Shown here: positions 1 to 6,359 of the stretch, one piece after another | Layout: the number at the start of each line of letters is the position of its first letter | How positions within the stretch are numbered: position 1 is the stretch's first letter | NCBI GenBank assembly: GCA_025937115.1 | Contig: JAICSB010000092.1 | Location: 1 to 9,798, forward strand | From: Pseudonocardiaceae bacterium | GTDB lineage: Bacteria; Actinomycetota; Actinomycetes; Mycobacteriales; Pseudonocardiaceae | Reading direction: 5' to 3' | DNA length: 9,798 bases | Notes under the pieces: generated by a model | Databases searched by the model: none | What the model was told of the DNA's origin: nothing | The model's input: only the letters and a program-made list of their open reading frames with translations | Program-made: the position numbers and the translations under genes

Positions 1-348
1 CCCGGCGAGCACATCAACGGCGAACTGACCCTGGGCGAGAACATCGCCGACCTGTCCGGTCTCACGGTGGCGCACCGCGCGTACGAGTTATCCCTCGGTG
101 GTCGCCCGGCAGCCGTGCTGGACGGGTTCACCGGCGAGCAACGCTTCTTCCTCGGCTGGGCGCAGGTGTGGCGCGGCAAGACCCGGGACGAGGAATTGCG
201 CGTGGAACTGCTCAGCGACCCGCACAGCCCCGATAAGTTCCGCGCCGATGGCGTCGTCAGCAACCTGCCCGAGTACTACGCGGCGTTCGGTGTCAAGCCG
301 GGCGACAAGCTGTTCCGCCCTCCGGGCGACCGCGTCAAGATCTGGTGA
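1..348 (+). CDS. M13-family zinc metallopeptidase (PepO/neprilysin/Zmp1-like), C-terminal part
   Basis: This reading frame is open from the first base and ends at TGA 346-348. It gives the last 115 residues of a protein whose start lies before the window. The sequence NGELTLGENIADLSGL at residues 7-22 is the M13 hallmark: the Glu of GENIAD is the third zinc ligand and its Asp is the conserved partner residue. The HExxH motif must lie upstream, outside the window. Further M13 C-terminal signatures follow: SDPHSP, a conserved Arg-Ala-Asp-Gly stretch, and the terminal RVKIW, which matches the hydrophobic C-terminus of the family. Members are usually about 650-700 residues, so roughly one sixth is visible. 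In mycobacteria the relative is Zmp1; bacterial PepO enzymes cleave small peptides. Specific substrate and location cannot be read from this part. No frameshift is seen in the visible portion. Confidence 0.93.
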   Translation, partial: PGEHINGELTLGENIADLSGLTVAHRAYELSLGGRPAAVLDGFTGEQRFFLGWAQVWRGKTRDEELRVELLSDPHSPDKFRADGVVSNLPEYYAAFGVKPGDKLFRPPGDRVKIW

Positions 349-444
349 TCGCGGCTCGCCGTCAAGTCCGCTCCGATACACCGCGATGCAGACACGCCGG
401 CTCGCCTCCGCCACCTCCGGTGCCGCTGGTGGCAGGGTCGAGAG

Positions 445-648
445 GTGGAGTTCAGGCCAGCGTTGATCGAGCTGTACTGCCAGGAATGTGCCGATTTCGA
501 GGCGTTTGAACAACCGCCGTGCGTCGACGGGCACGGCGCGGACTGCCCTGAATGGTTCTGCTTGATCTGCGGTACGGCGCTGCTGATCGACGTGCCGGTC
601 GAGCCCGTGGAGCAGCTACCGCGCAGGTTCAGGTCACGCGCGGCGTGA
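445..648 (+). CDS. small zinc-ribbon protein, 67 residues, unknown function
   Basis: A 67-residue protein with two CxxC knuckles, C12-Q-E-C15 and C39-L-I-C42 followed by G-T-A, the classic zinc-ribbon layout. Between them lies a Cys/His-rich segment, QPPCVDGHGADCPEW, with C26, H30 and C34. Six Cys and one His in 67 residues are very unlikely in a spurious frame of this GC-rich DNA, and I recall similar short actinobacterial hypothetical proteins. The listed start is GTG 445. A TTG at 463 is an alternative, because AGGTGGAG at 443-450 would serve it as Shine-Dalgarno and the residues before L7 look unconserved. It follows the peptidase by 96 bp on the same strand and converges with the broken HNH gene. 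Likely a cytoplasmic metal-binding protein; no reaction or partner can be inferred. Confidence 0.7.
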   Translation: MEFRPALIELYCQECADFEAFEQPPCVDGHGADCPEWFCLICGTALLIDVPVEPVEQLPRRFRSRAA

Positions 649-659
649 GCCAAGCCGGT

Positions 660-679
660 GCCACCCTCAGAAGGGTGGC
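660..679. terminator. terminator-like hairpin between convergent genes
   Basis: A perfect 8-bp stem (GCCACCCT at 660-667 pairing with AGGGTGGC at 672-679) closes a CAGA loop. It begins 12 bp after the zinc-ribbon stop codon and contains the TGA of the minus-strand HNH pseudogene (complement of 667-669). Position and strength fit a terminator shared by converging genes. There is no T-run on either side, as is common in actinobacteria, so intrinsic termination is only an inference. Confidence 0.45.
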
Positions 680-2179
680 GGCTGGTCCGGGTCTGGCGGC
701 GCGGGTGGCGGGTCTGGCGGGGATGGTGGTCGGTCCAGGATGGGTCTGTCGTCGTGGGATCTGGCGAATGGCCAGGGACGGGGATCATCGGGTCTGGGTT
801 GGGGTTGAGGTAGTTCGTGGGTGATTGGTGGTGGCTGGGTGTGGTAGGTCCGGCCTAGTGGGCTGGTCCAGATCAGGGACCGGTCGTGTGTCTACCCGGG
901 ATGCCGCGCCACCGCCCACAGCGCCGACCTCGACCACACCATCGACCACGACCACGGCGGACCCACCACCACCACCGCGAACTCCGGACCGCTATGCCGC
1001 CATGGCACCGGCTTAAACACGCTGGCCGGTGGCGACTGCACCAACCCACGCCCGGCCACTTCACCTGGACGTGGCGGCGGAGTACCGCCCCGGCAAACCG
1101 GGCGGTCGGATCCTGCGCGGTCGGTCCGCTGCCGCGACCCTGGGTGTAGCGGACGGTGAGGTCGGCCACCACGCCAGCCCACTGACCGCAGGCGTCCGGG
1201 TCCGCGGCGAGCTCGGTGAGCAGGGTGGCGGGTAGCTGCAGTTCGACGATCCCGCCCCGGCACGGCGGCGAGTCACCGCAGGACGCTGTGCTGTGGGGTC
1301 GGCGGTGGGTGGACCCGGCCAGCAGTAGCTGCCCGGATGGGTCGGTGATGGCGAAGCGCCATTGGGTGGTGCGTTGGGTGATCATCAGGGTGCGGGCGAC
1401 TTCGGCGGTGACCGGGCCCACCCGGCGACTTCACCGGGATACCGGTCGTACCCGAGCAGCGTCGACAGCGCTACCCGCAGCTCCACCCCGACCCGCCGCG
1501 CCGGCGGTGCTGCCGCGAAGCCGCTCGCGGTGGGCGTCTCATCGAGGGGAGTTGCCGCGCAGTCCCGATGAATGTCACCGTGGCCGTCTGACGAATCGAT
1601 CACGTTGCGTTCTCGCACCGCGGTGGCGTACCGGCGCGCGGCCCACTGCGGGTCCAACGCGATGGCCAGGCGCTTGATCCGCGCGGCGAGCTCGCCGGTG
1701 GTGAGCCGGGTGGCCTGGGGCAGCAGCCTCCCGCACACCACCGCGGTCTGCTCGGCGGTCAGCCCAGCGCACAGATCCGCGAACACCCAGGCCTTGCTCC
1801 GGCAGATCTCACCGGTGTCCAGCGCGGTGAACACCGCGGGCATCCGCAGTACCAGGGTTTCGGCGAAATCGAGTTCCCGGTCGGCGGCCCGGCGGGTCCA
1901 GGCCAACGCGGCACGGATCTCATCCGCCGCATAAAGCGGCGACTCCACCAACCGACCCACCTCATTCGCACCGGCGTCCGGGTCACACCACCCGACCCCC
2001 ACCATGGTGGCCAACAACCGGGCTTGTTCATGAGATAACTGCCGGGCCCGAGCCTGCAATACCTCTACCGCATCCGCACCGGTCAATGCATGAATGTCGA
2101 TCCCGGCCAGCAACGCACCCAATACCGGACCCGGCACCATCTCCGCCAGACCCTCGGGAATCAACTGCCGCACCATCAC
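667..2179 (-). pseudogene. DUF222 / HNH endonuclease (13E12-repeat-like), broken by inversion, deletion and frameshifts
   Basis: Reading minus-strand from GTG 2179 (ATG 2176 next), the frame gives a typical DUF222 N-terminus (GPVLGALLAGIDIHALTGAD, LSHEQARLLATMV, AALAWTRRAADRELDFAETL, LDTGEI, TTGELAARIKRLAIALDP). Near 1597 it passes from RERNVI directly to DSSDGHGD; about 90 family residues appear missing, judging from remembered relatives. It resumes with RVGVELRVALSTLLG. A missing G near 1416-1420 shifts the frame; the other frame continues with GPVTAEVARTLMITQRTTQW, FAITDPSGQLLLAG, IVELQLPATLLTELA and FAGAVLRRHVQ at 1065. The next 205 bp carry the HNH domain on the opposite strand. The minus-strand tail returns at 865 as TSPLGRTYHTQPPP and a Pro-rich C-terminus ending at TGA 669-667. 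Such genes are multicopy in actinobacteria and behave like selfish elements. Four lesions make function very unlikely. Confidence 0.88.
866..1070 (+). other. in-place inverted segment carrying the HNH catalytic domain
   Basis: On the plus strand, opposite to the rest of its gene, this segment reads VQIRDRSCVYPGC (866-904), then AHSADLDHTIDHDHGGPT, ANSGPLCRHG (to 1006) and, after a missing C at 1006/1007, HRLKHAGRWRLHQPTPGHF and TWT. This is the entire HNH zinc-and-metal core: the CxxxxC and LC cysteines, the DLDHTIDH histidines, and HGGPT. The ends are GTCCAG (866-871) and CTGGAC (1065-1070), exact 6-bp inverted repeats. Reversing the segment on paper gives CAC-GTC-CAG-ATC-AGG-GAC on one side (RRHVQIRD) and TTC-ACC-TGG-ACC-AGC on the other (HFTWTSPLGRTY). 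Both junctions come out in frame and match the family. Only the single-base deletion remains inside. No invertase gene is visible in the window. Confidence 0.87.
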
Positions 2180-2186
2180 AACCCAA

Positions 2187-2209
2187 ACGCTACAACACAG
2201 GTCTGACAG
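2187..2209 (-). promoter_or_regulatory. candidate RecA-independent DNA-damage (PafBC-type) promoter of the HNH gene
   Basis: Read on the minus strand the site is CTGTCAGAC, then eight bases, then TAGCGT. The mycobacterial RecA-independent damage promoter is TTGTCRGTG-N8-TANNNT. The TGTCAG core, the exact 8-base gap and the TANNNT element all match; the last two bases of the upstream element do not. The -10 (2187-2192) lies 7 bases before GTG 2179 and 10 before ATG 2176, which would make the message leaderless. This spacing also supports starting the gene here rather than at the upstream in-frame ATG 2272. A single site by eye, so moderate confidence. Confidence 0.45.
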
Positions 2210-2355
2210 TCTCGGCCATCCAGCACGAGAGGCCCATCCGCAAAGCGATCGGCGCCATTGGGGTTGTCGCAAAATCGCCTTGCCCGCCCTCTCAAGATCG
2301 CCAAGAGTGAGCAGTAACCGTGCAGGATCGAACGGTCATCACACAGTTTCGGCGA

Positions 2356-2505
2356 TCATGGCAGGTCGTGAGGGCGCCGAACAGGATCCACAAGCGGACC
2401 CTCCCACCACACGAGGCCCACAAATAACTCGCGGGCAACCCCACGCAGATTTCGCGACAGCCCCCATTCGGCGCGCAATCGGAGTAAAAGCTGATCAGGA
2501 GTCAT
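2356..2505 (-). CDS. putative 49-residue protein overlapping the MFS gene end
   Basis: ATG 2505 opens a 49-codon frame ending at TGA 2358-2356, overlapping the last 11 bases of the exporter gene in another frame. The start is preceded by AGAAGGG (minus strand, 2517-2511) with a 5-base spacer, a strong Shine-Dalgarno lying inside the exporter's coding sequence, so translation could be coupled. The product (MTPDQLLLRLRAEWGLS, then a segment rich in Leu/Val/Trp with FVGLVWWEGPLV, ending HDLP) has an N-terminal amphipathic-looking helix and no metal or catalytic motif. I recognise no family. It fills part of the roughly 315-bp gap between exporter and HNH pseudogene. It could equally be chance. 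Confidence 0.35.
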   Translation of the reverse strand: MTPDQLLLRLRAEWGLSRNLRGVARELFVGLVWWEGPLVDPVRRPHDLP

Positions 2506-3781
2506 CCGCACCCTTCTGCCGAGCTGCGCCGGTTCGGGCGTCATAGCGGAGGAACGCCGGTACGGCCAGGGCGAGCAGCCCGATCCCGGCGAGGCAAGCC
2601 AGCCCGCCGGAGACGACCGACAGCCGGGGGCTGAACGCGGTCGCCACCGCGCCTGCCTCGAGATCCCCGAGACGCGGTCCGCCCACGACCACCACGATGA
2701 ACACGGCTTGCAGTCGGCCCTGCATCCCCGGCGGCGTCGCGACTTGCAGGATTGTCGAGCGGTACACCGCGCTGACGGTGTCAGCCGCGCCCGCGACTGC
2801 GAGCAGCACCAGCCCAAGCCACAACGTCGAAGTCAGGCCGAACAGTGTGATGGCCAGACCCCACACCGCGATCGACAGCACTACCCCGAGCCCGTGGCGG
2901 TGCACCCGAGCGATGGCACCGCCCAGCAGCGTCACGATCACCGCCCCTACCGCGGGAGCGGCGTAGAGCAGACCGGCGGTCCCGGCGCCACCGCCATACA
3001 GACCGTAGGCCAGCGCTGGGAACAACGCCGCCGGTGTCCCGAAGATCATCGCGATCAGGTCGGCGACGAACGTCATCAGGACTACCCGCCGCCCCGCGAC
3101 GAACCTCAGCCCCTCGACGACGGACGCGAGCCCGGCCCGTCGGGCGCCCTCACCCGGCGGTAACGACGGCAGCCGAACAGCGGCGTAGAAGGCGGCAGCG
3201 AACGACCCGACGTCGATCGCGTAGGCCGACCCGAAGCCGCCGGCACCCACCGCCACCCCGGCCAGCAGCGGCCCGACGATGATCGCGAGCTGGGTGCTGC
3301 CGTAGACCAGGGTGTTGGCCGCCGGCAGCTTCTCGGTCCGCACCAGCTGCGGAATGATCGCCCGCCGGGTGGGCGAGTCGACCGCCGCGAACGCCGACTG
3401 CACAGCGACGCACGCGAACAGCACGATGATGGAGTTCATTCGCAGCACCGCTTGTACCAGCAGAGCCACGCTGACCAGCATCGTCGCGGTCGAGGTGAGC
3501 AACACCAGCTTGCGGCGATCGACCGCATCGGCGATCGAGCCGCCGTAGAGCCCGAAGACGACCAGCGGCACCAGAGCGGCGAGGCCGATCAACCCCACGT
3601 CCAGCGACGAGCGGGTGATCCCGTACACCTGCAGTGGCACGGCCACCCTGGTCACCTGGGTGCCGACCAGTGAGACCACCTGACCGGCGTACAACCGCCG
3701 GAACGCGACGGACTCACGCAGCGGCGTGATATCAGAGGCGACCGCCCGGACGGCGCGCCCGACAAGCGCGGCCAGCGTCAC
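2495..3781 (-). CDS. MFS exporter, EntS-like (MFS_3)
   Basis: A 428-residue, strongly hydrophobic protein of usual MFS length with about twelve predicted membrane segments. The loop after the second helix carries the MFS motif A (GGSIADAVDRRK, residues 80-91). DSPTRRAIIPQLV and PAANTLVYGSTQLAIIVGP in the middle, and RLGDLEAG at 370-377, are typical of the EntS/MFS_3 branch. That branch includes the enterobactin exporter and many drug or secondary-metabolite exporters; substrate cannot be deduced here, and no siderophore genes are in the window. It sits in the inner membrane and would act by proton antiport. The start is GTG 3781, with no strong Shine-Dalgarno; the N-terminal 25 residues are cytoplasmic. 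It lies 99 bp downstream of the response regulator on the same strand, with its own candidate promoter, and is a plausible target of that system (inference). Confidence 0.9.
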   Translation of the reverse strand: MTLAALVGRAVRAVASDITPLRESVAFRRLYAGQVVSLVGTQVTRVAVPLQVYGITRSSLDVGLIGLAALVPLVVFGLYGGSIADAVDRRKLVLLTSTATMLVSVALLVQAVLRMNSIIVLFACVAVQSAFAAVDSPTRRAIIPQLVRTEKLPAANTLVYGSTQLAIIVGPLLAGVAVGAGGFGSAYAIDVGSFAAAFYAAVRLPSLPPGEGARRAGLASVVEGLRFVAGRRVVLMTFVADLIAMIFGTPAALFPALAYGLYGGGAGTAGLLYAAPAVGAVIVTLLGGAIARVHRHGLGVVLSIAVWGLAITLFGLTSTLWLGLVLLAVAGAADTVSAVYRSTILQVATPPGMQGRLQAVFIVVVVGGPRLGDLEAGAVATAFSPRLSVVSGGLACLAGIGLLALAVPAFLRYDARTGAARQKGADDS

Positions 3782-3830
3782 GCAGCCACGTGCCCCACGA
3801 CCTACCCCTCAACCCGCCGACCAGGCTACG

Positions 3831-3859
3831 ACGCTACCCGGTGGAAAGGCCATCGCCAA
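3831..3859 (-). promoter_or_regulatory. candidate promoter of the MFS gene
   Basis: On the minus strand TTGGCG (complement of 3854-3859) and TAGCGT (complement of 3831-3836) are separated by exactly 17 bases. This is an acceptable actinobacterial -35/-10 pair, with TANNNT at -10. It lies in the 99-bp gap between the response regulator and exporter genes and would leave a leader of roughly 40 bases. Assigned by eye. Confidence 0.35.
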
Positions 3860-3880
3860 CGTCTCAGCGGTGAGCTGTGG

Positions 3881-4576
3881 TCAGTGTGGCGGGCGTGGAC
3901 GGGGGCTGGACGGCTGCACGAGACCGGTCTGATAAGCGGCGGCCACCGCTTGCGCTTTCTCTCGAACGTTGAGTTTCGCCATCACCCGGGCGAGATGTGT
4001 TTTGACGGTGGCTTCGCTGATGAACAGTTGCTCGGCGACTTCGGCGTTGGACAGTCCCCGGGCGAGATGGGTGAGAACCTCCCGCTCGCGGCGAGTCAGC
4101 TGAGCCATCTCCGCTGGGGTCGGGACATCCTGCTCCGGGCGAGCGGCGAAGTCGTCGATAAGCCGGCGGGTGACAGCGGGATCCAACCATGCCTCGCCGG
4201 CGACGACCGCACGGATCGCAGTCGCGATCTCGGTAGGGGCGGCATCTTTGAGCAGAAAGCCAGAGGCTCCGGCCCGCAGTGCCGCGTGGACGTAGTCATC
4301 GAGGTGGAAGGTCGTGAGGATAATGACCCTGACTGGTTCGCCGTTCTGCGCGGTCAGACCCTCGTCGGTGACAGCGCGGGTAGCGGCGACGCCGTCGACA
4401 CCCGGCATCCGCACATCCATGAGGACCACATCCGGACGCTGCGAGCGGATCCGGACAAGCGCATCCTCGCCGTCGTTGGCTTCGGCGACGACCTCGATGT
4501 CCTTCTCGGCGTTGACCAACATTGTGATGCCAGCGCGGACGAGCGGCTGGTCATCGGCTATCACGACTCTGATCAC
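3881..4576 (-). CDS. NarL/LuxR-type response regulator
   Basis: A 231-residue, two-domain regulator. The receiver domain (about 1-125) has the acidic pair D8-D9, phospho-acceptor D54 in VVLMDVRMPGVDG, the switch Thr at position 88 in IILTTF, and K110 in FLLKDAAP, so phosphorylation chemistry is complete. A linker leads to a LuxR/GerE helix-turn-helix at about 160-220 (LTRREREVLTHLARGLSN, AEVAEQLFISEATVKTHLAR, VMAKLNVREKAQAV), which binds DNA as a dimer. The start is GTG 4576, overlapping the kinase stop by four bases (GTGA), with an AAGGG-type Shine-Dalgarno about ten bases upstream inside the kinase gene. Tight coupling shows that the neighbouring kinase is its partner. The target regulon is unknown; the downstream exporter is the obvious candidate. 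Confidence 0.95.
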   Translation of the reverse strand: MIRVVIADDQPLVRAGITMLVNAEKDIEVVAEANDGEDALVRIRSQRPDVVLMDVRMPGVDGVAATRAVTDEGLTAQNGEPVRVIILTTFHLDDYVHAALRAGASGFLLKDAAPTEIATAIRAVVAGEAWLDPAVTRRLIDDFAARPEQDVPTPAEMAQLTRREREVLTHLARGLSNAEVAEQLFISEATVKTHLARVMAKLNVREKAQAVAAAYQTGLVQPSSPRPRPPH

Positions 4577-5835
4577 GCTAATACTTTCCCTTGTTCCCCG
4601 CGGCCCTGGCTGGCGACACGCGGAACCGACGAGACCCCAGGCGTAGCGAACGGGATGGTCGCGGTCAATCGGTAGCCACCTAAATGGCAGGGCCCAGCCT
4701 CCAGATCCCCACCTGCCGCATGGGCTCGTTCGCGCAGACCCACCAAACCGCGACCGCCGGACAAGGGCTGCCCGGCCGGCCTCTTCGCAACGTTCATGTC
4801 ATTGTCGATCTGGATGAGCAGGTTGTGCGGTTTCCATATTAGCTGCAGCCGCGGATTGGCATCCTTGCCGGCGTGTTTAAGAACGTTGACCAAGCCTTCT
4901 TGCACGATCCGGTATGCGGTCAGATCCAGGCTCGAGTCCAGCTCGTGTCGTATTCCTGCGACGTCCATGGCGACCGGCATACCGGCGTCTCGTAGTGAGG
5001 CGAGAAGCTCGGTCAGATCCGCCAAGCCGGGTTGCGGCTGCAGCCCGTCGACACCGTGGGCAGCGCTAGCGGGGTCGCTGTCCGACAGGACCCCGAGCAG
5101 GCGTCGTAACTCAGCCATCGCCTGTTTGCCAGCGGTTTCGATGTGCCCCAGCGACCTGGTGACCTGAGCGAAGTCGGTCTCCGCGACGCGGGCCGCCCCG
5201 GCGGCCTGTAAGACGATCACGGTTACCGCGTGGGACACGATGTCGTGTAGCTCTCGGGCTATCCTTCTGCGCTCCGCCGCCAACACTTCGGCTTCCCTAG
5301 CCGACTCCTGCTCGCGTTCCAGGACTTGCACATTCCGACGGCCGGCCTGAGTCAAACGACCCAAACCCCACGCCCAGCCCACCGAGACGAAGAAGAAAAC
5401 TCCGTTGGTTACGAGTGAGTTGATACCAGCTGTTTTGTATGCTGCCGCGGCAGCGATTCCACAGGGAATAAAGGACGCCAGCAACGCCAAGAACGAAATT
5501 TTTCGGCCGTACTGAACCGAGACCGCGTACAACGCAACGGGAATGCCTACGGCAGGGATATAATGGGGCATCATCGGCCACGCGGCCACGGTGAACACCC
5601 ATTGAGTGCCCAGAACGGTCATGGGTGCCCGGTCTCTCCAGAGCAGAGGTACGAGCGCCGCTAAGCCATACAGCCACTCGCCGAGCAACCATGGGCTGGA
5701 CGGCACATCACCCAGTTTCACCCAAGCAGAAAAGCTGAGGCAGTTAAACGTATAGAGCGCCAAGATAAGCAGCACATCTTGTTTCACCCGAGGTGGCACA
5801 GGGATACTCTCTGGTACCCAGCCCGCAATCCTCAT
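4573..5835 (-). CDS. NarX/DesK-type sensor histidine kinase with multi-helix membrane sensor
   Basis: A 420-residue kinase. Residues 20-158 contain about six hydrophobic segments with very short loops, so the signal is probably sensed within or at the membrane. A short coiled coil (VLEREQESAREAEVLAAERR, 171-190) leads to the HisKA_3 dimerisation domain with the phospho-accepting His197 in ELHDIVSHAV. The HATPase domain shows the N-box (E313 and N317 in QEGLVNVLKHAG) and G-box (GGRGLVGLRERA, 360-371). The C-terminal 25 residues look disordered. The start is ATG 5835. Its Shine-Dalgarno AAGGAAG (5845-5839) overlaps the stop codon of the preceding small gene, implying coupled translation. The DNA encoding the membrane part is visibly more AT-rich than the surrounding genes, consistent with transfer. 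It phosphorylates the regulator encoded immediately downstream; ligand unknown. Confidence 0.95.
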   Translation of the reverse strand: MRIAGWVPESIPVPPRVKQDVLLILALYTFNCLSFSAWVKLGDVPSSPWLLGEWLYGLAALVPLLWRDRAPMTVLGTQWVFTVAAWPMMPHYIPAVGIPVALYAVSVQYGRKISFLALLASFIPCGIAAAAAYKTAGINSLVTNGVFFFVSVGWAWGLGRLTQAGRRNVQVLEREQESAREAEVLAAERRRIARELHDIVSHAVTVIVLQAAGAARVAETDFAQVTRSLGHIETAGKQAMAELRRLLGVLSDSDPASAAHGVDGLQPQPGLADLTELLASLRDAGMPVAMDVAGIRHELDSSLDLTAYRIVQEGLVNVLKHAGKDANPRLQLIWKPHNLLIQIDNDMNVAKRPAGQPLSGGRGLVGLRERAHAAGGDLEAGPCHLGGYRLTATIPFATPGVSSVPRVASQGRGEQGKVLA

Positions 5836-5838
5836 CGG

Positions 5839-5846
5839 CTTCCTTA
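5839..5846 (-). promoter_or_regulatory. Shine-Dalgarno of the kinase gene overlapping the upstream stop codon
   Basis: Minus-strand TAAGGAAG holds both the TAA stop of the small membrane protein (5846-5844) and the AAGGAAG ribosome site for ATG 5835. This fixes the kinase start and indicates termination-reinitiation coupling between the two genes. Confidence 0.6.
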
Positions 5847-6149
5847 CGTCTTGGCAGCACTGGCGTGTCGGGAAGCATTATGGGTGTTATTGGTCGTAGT
5901 GGAATCGGAGCCAGTGGTGGTGAAACTGGGGGGATTGGGACAGAAACCGGGTGTGTCACCACAGGCGAGGACAGTATGCATCGATGGGGATACGGCCGTT
6001 TCGTTCGCCGACACCAGCGCAACAGCGGCGACGGCCATGAGGAGAGTCATGACAGCTATTACGATACGTCTATAAAATGACCGCGCATGGGCACTTTCAA
6101 GGGCCTCACCTGCGGATGGCGCCTCAAAAGCGATCATCGTGGTCTCCAT
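5844..6149 (-). CDS. small single-pass membrane protein, first gene of the two-component operon
   Basis: A 101-residue protein: a cytoplasmic N-terminus of about 28 residues ending in basic YRR, one hydrophobic helix at about 29-48 (IVIAVMTLLMAVAAVALVSA), then an outside domain. That domain has two cysteines spaced CX6C (C63 and C70 in CGDTPGFCPNPP) that could form a disulphide, and a Ser/Thr/Asn-rich tail. I recognise no family. The stop lies 8 bp before the kinase start, so it is co-translated with the kinase and regulator and may be an accessory sensor or a substrate-presenting partner (inference). The start is uncertain: ATG 6149 has a poor ribosome site, whereas ATG 6137 has GGAG 7 bases upstream, giving 97 residues. 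Base composition is AT-richer than dus or phoU. Confidence 0.72.
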   Translation of the reverse strand: METTMIAFEAPSAGEALESAHARSFYRRIVIAVMTLLMAVAAVALVSANETAVSPSMHTVLACGDTPGFCPNPPSFTTTGSDSTTTNNTHNASRHASAAKT

Positions 6150-6359
6150 CTCGGTAGCAACGCATGCCGCAGTTCACTATCAATTCGTCGCTGATTTTAC
6201 CCTCGTCCTGCTCGGAGGCAACCCCTCATGGTGGCCAACCCACAGATGTAGAAACCCGACCAGGCTACCTCGTTTGATGTAGCGGGACTGCAGGTCCTGG
6301 GGTACGACGACGATGGTCGGTGCAAATGCCCGCGCCGGTCGCCAGTGCGAGGGGGGATG

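Noticed and set aside
410..433. Possible hairpin GCCACC...GGTGGC after the peptidase gene
   Set aside because: Only 6 bp with a 12-base loop and competing pairings; common by chance in such GC-rich DNA.
689..720. 11-bp direct repeat GGGTCTGGCGG, two copies 21 bp apart
   Set aside because: It is explained by the repeated Pro-Pro-Asp-Pro codons in the Pro-rich tail of the HNH pseudogene on the minus strand, not by a regulatory repeat.
886..1149. Plus-strand ORFs over 825-1149 as independent genes
   Set aside because: Their sensible residues are the flipped HNH domain; outside 866-1070 they are meaningless shadows of the minus-strand gene.
2325..2343. LexA/SOS box suggested by TCGAAC
   Set aside because: The second half-site GTTCGA is missing at the required spacing; only one half matches.
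6150..6200. Promoter for the small-protein/kinase operon (minus-strand TTGATA with 17 bases to TTGCTA)
   Set aside because: The upstream hexamer is good but the downstream one does not fit TANNNT; not reported as a feature.
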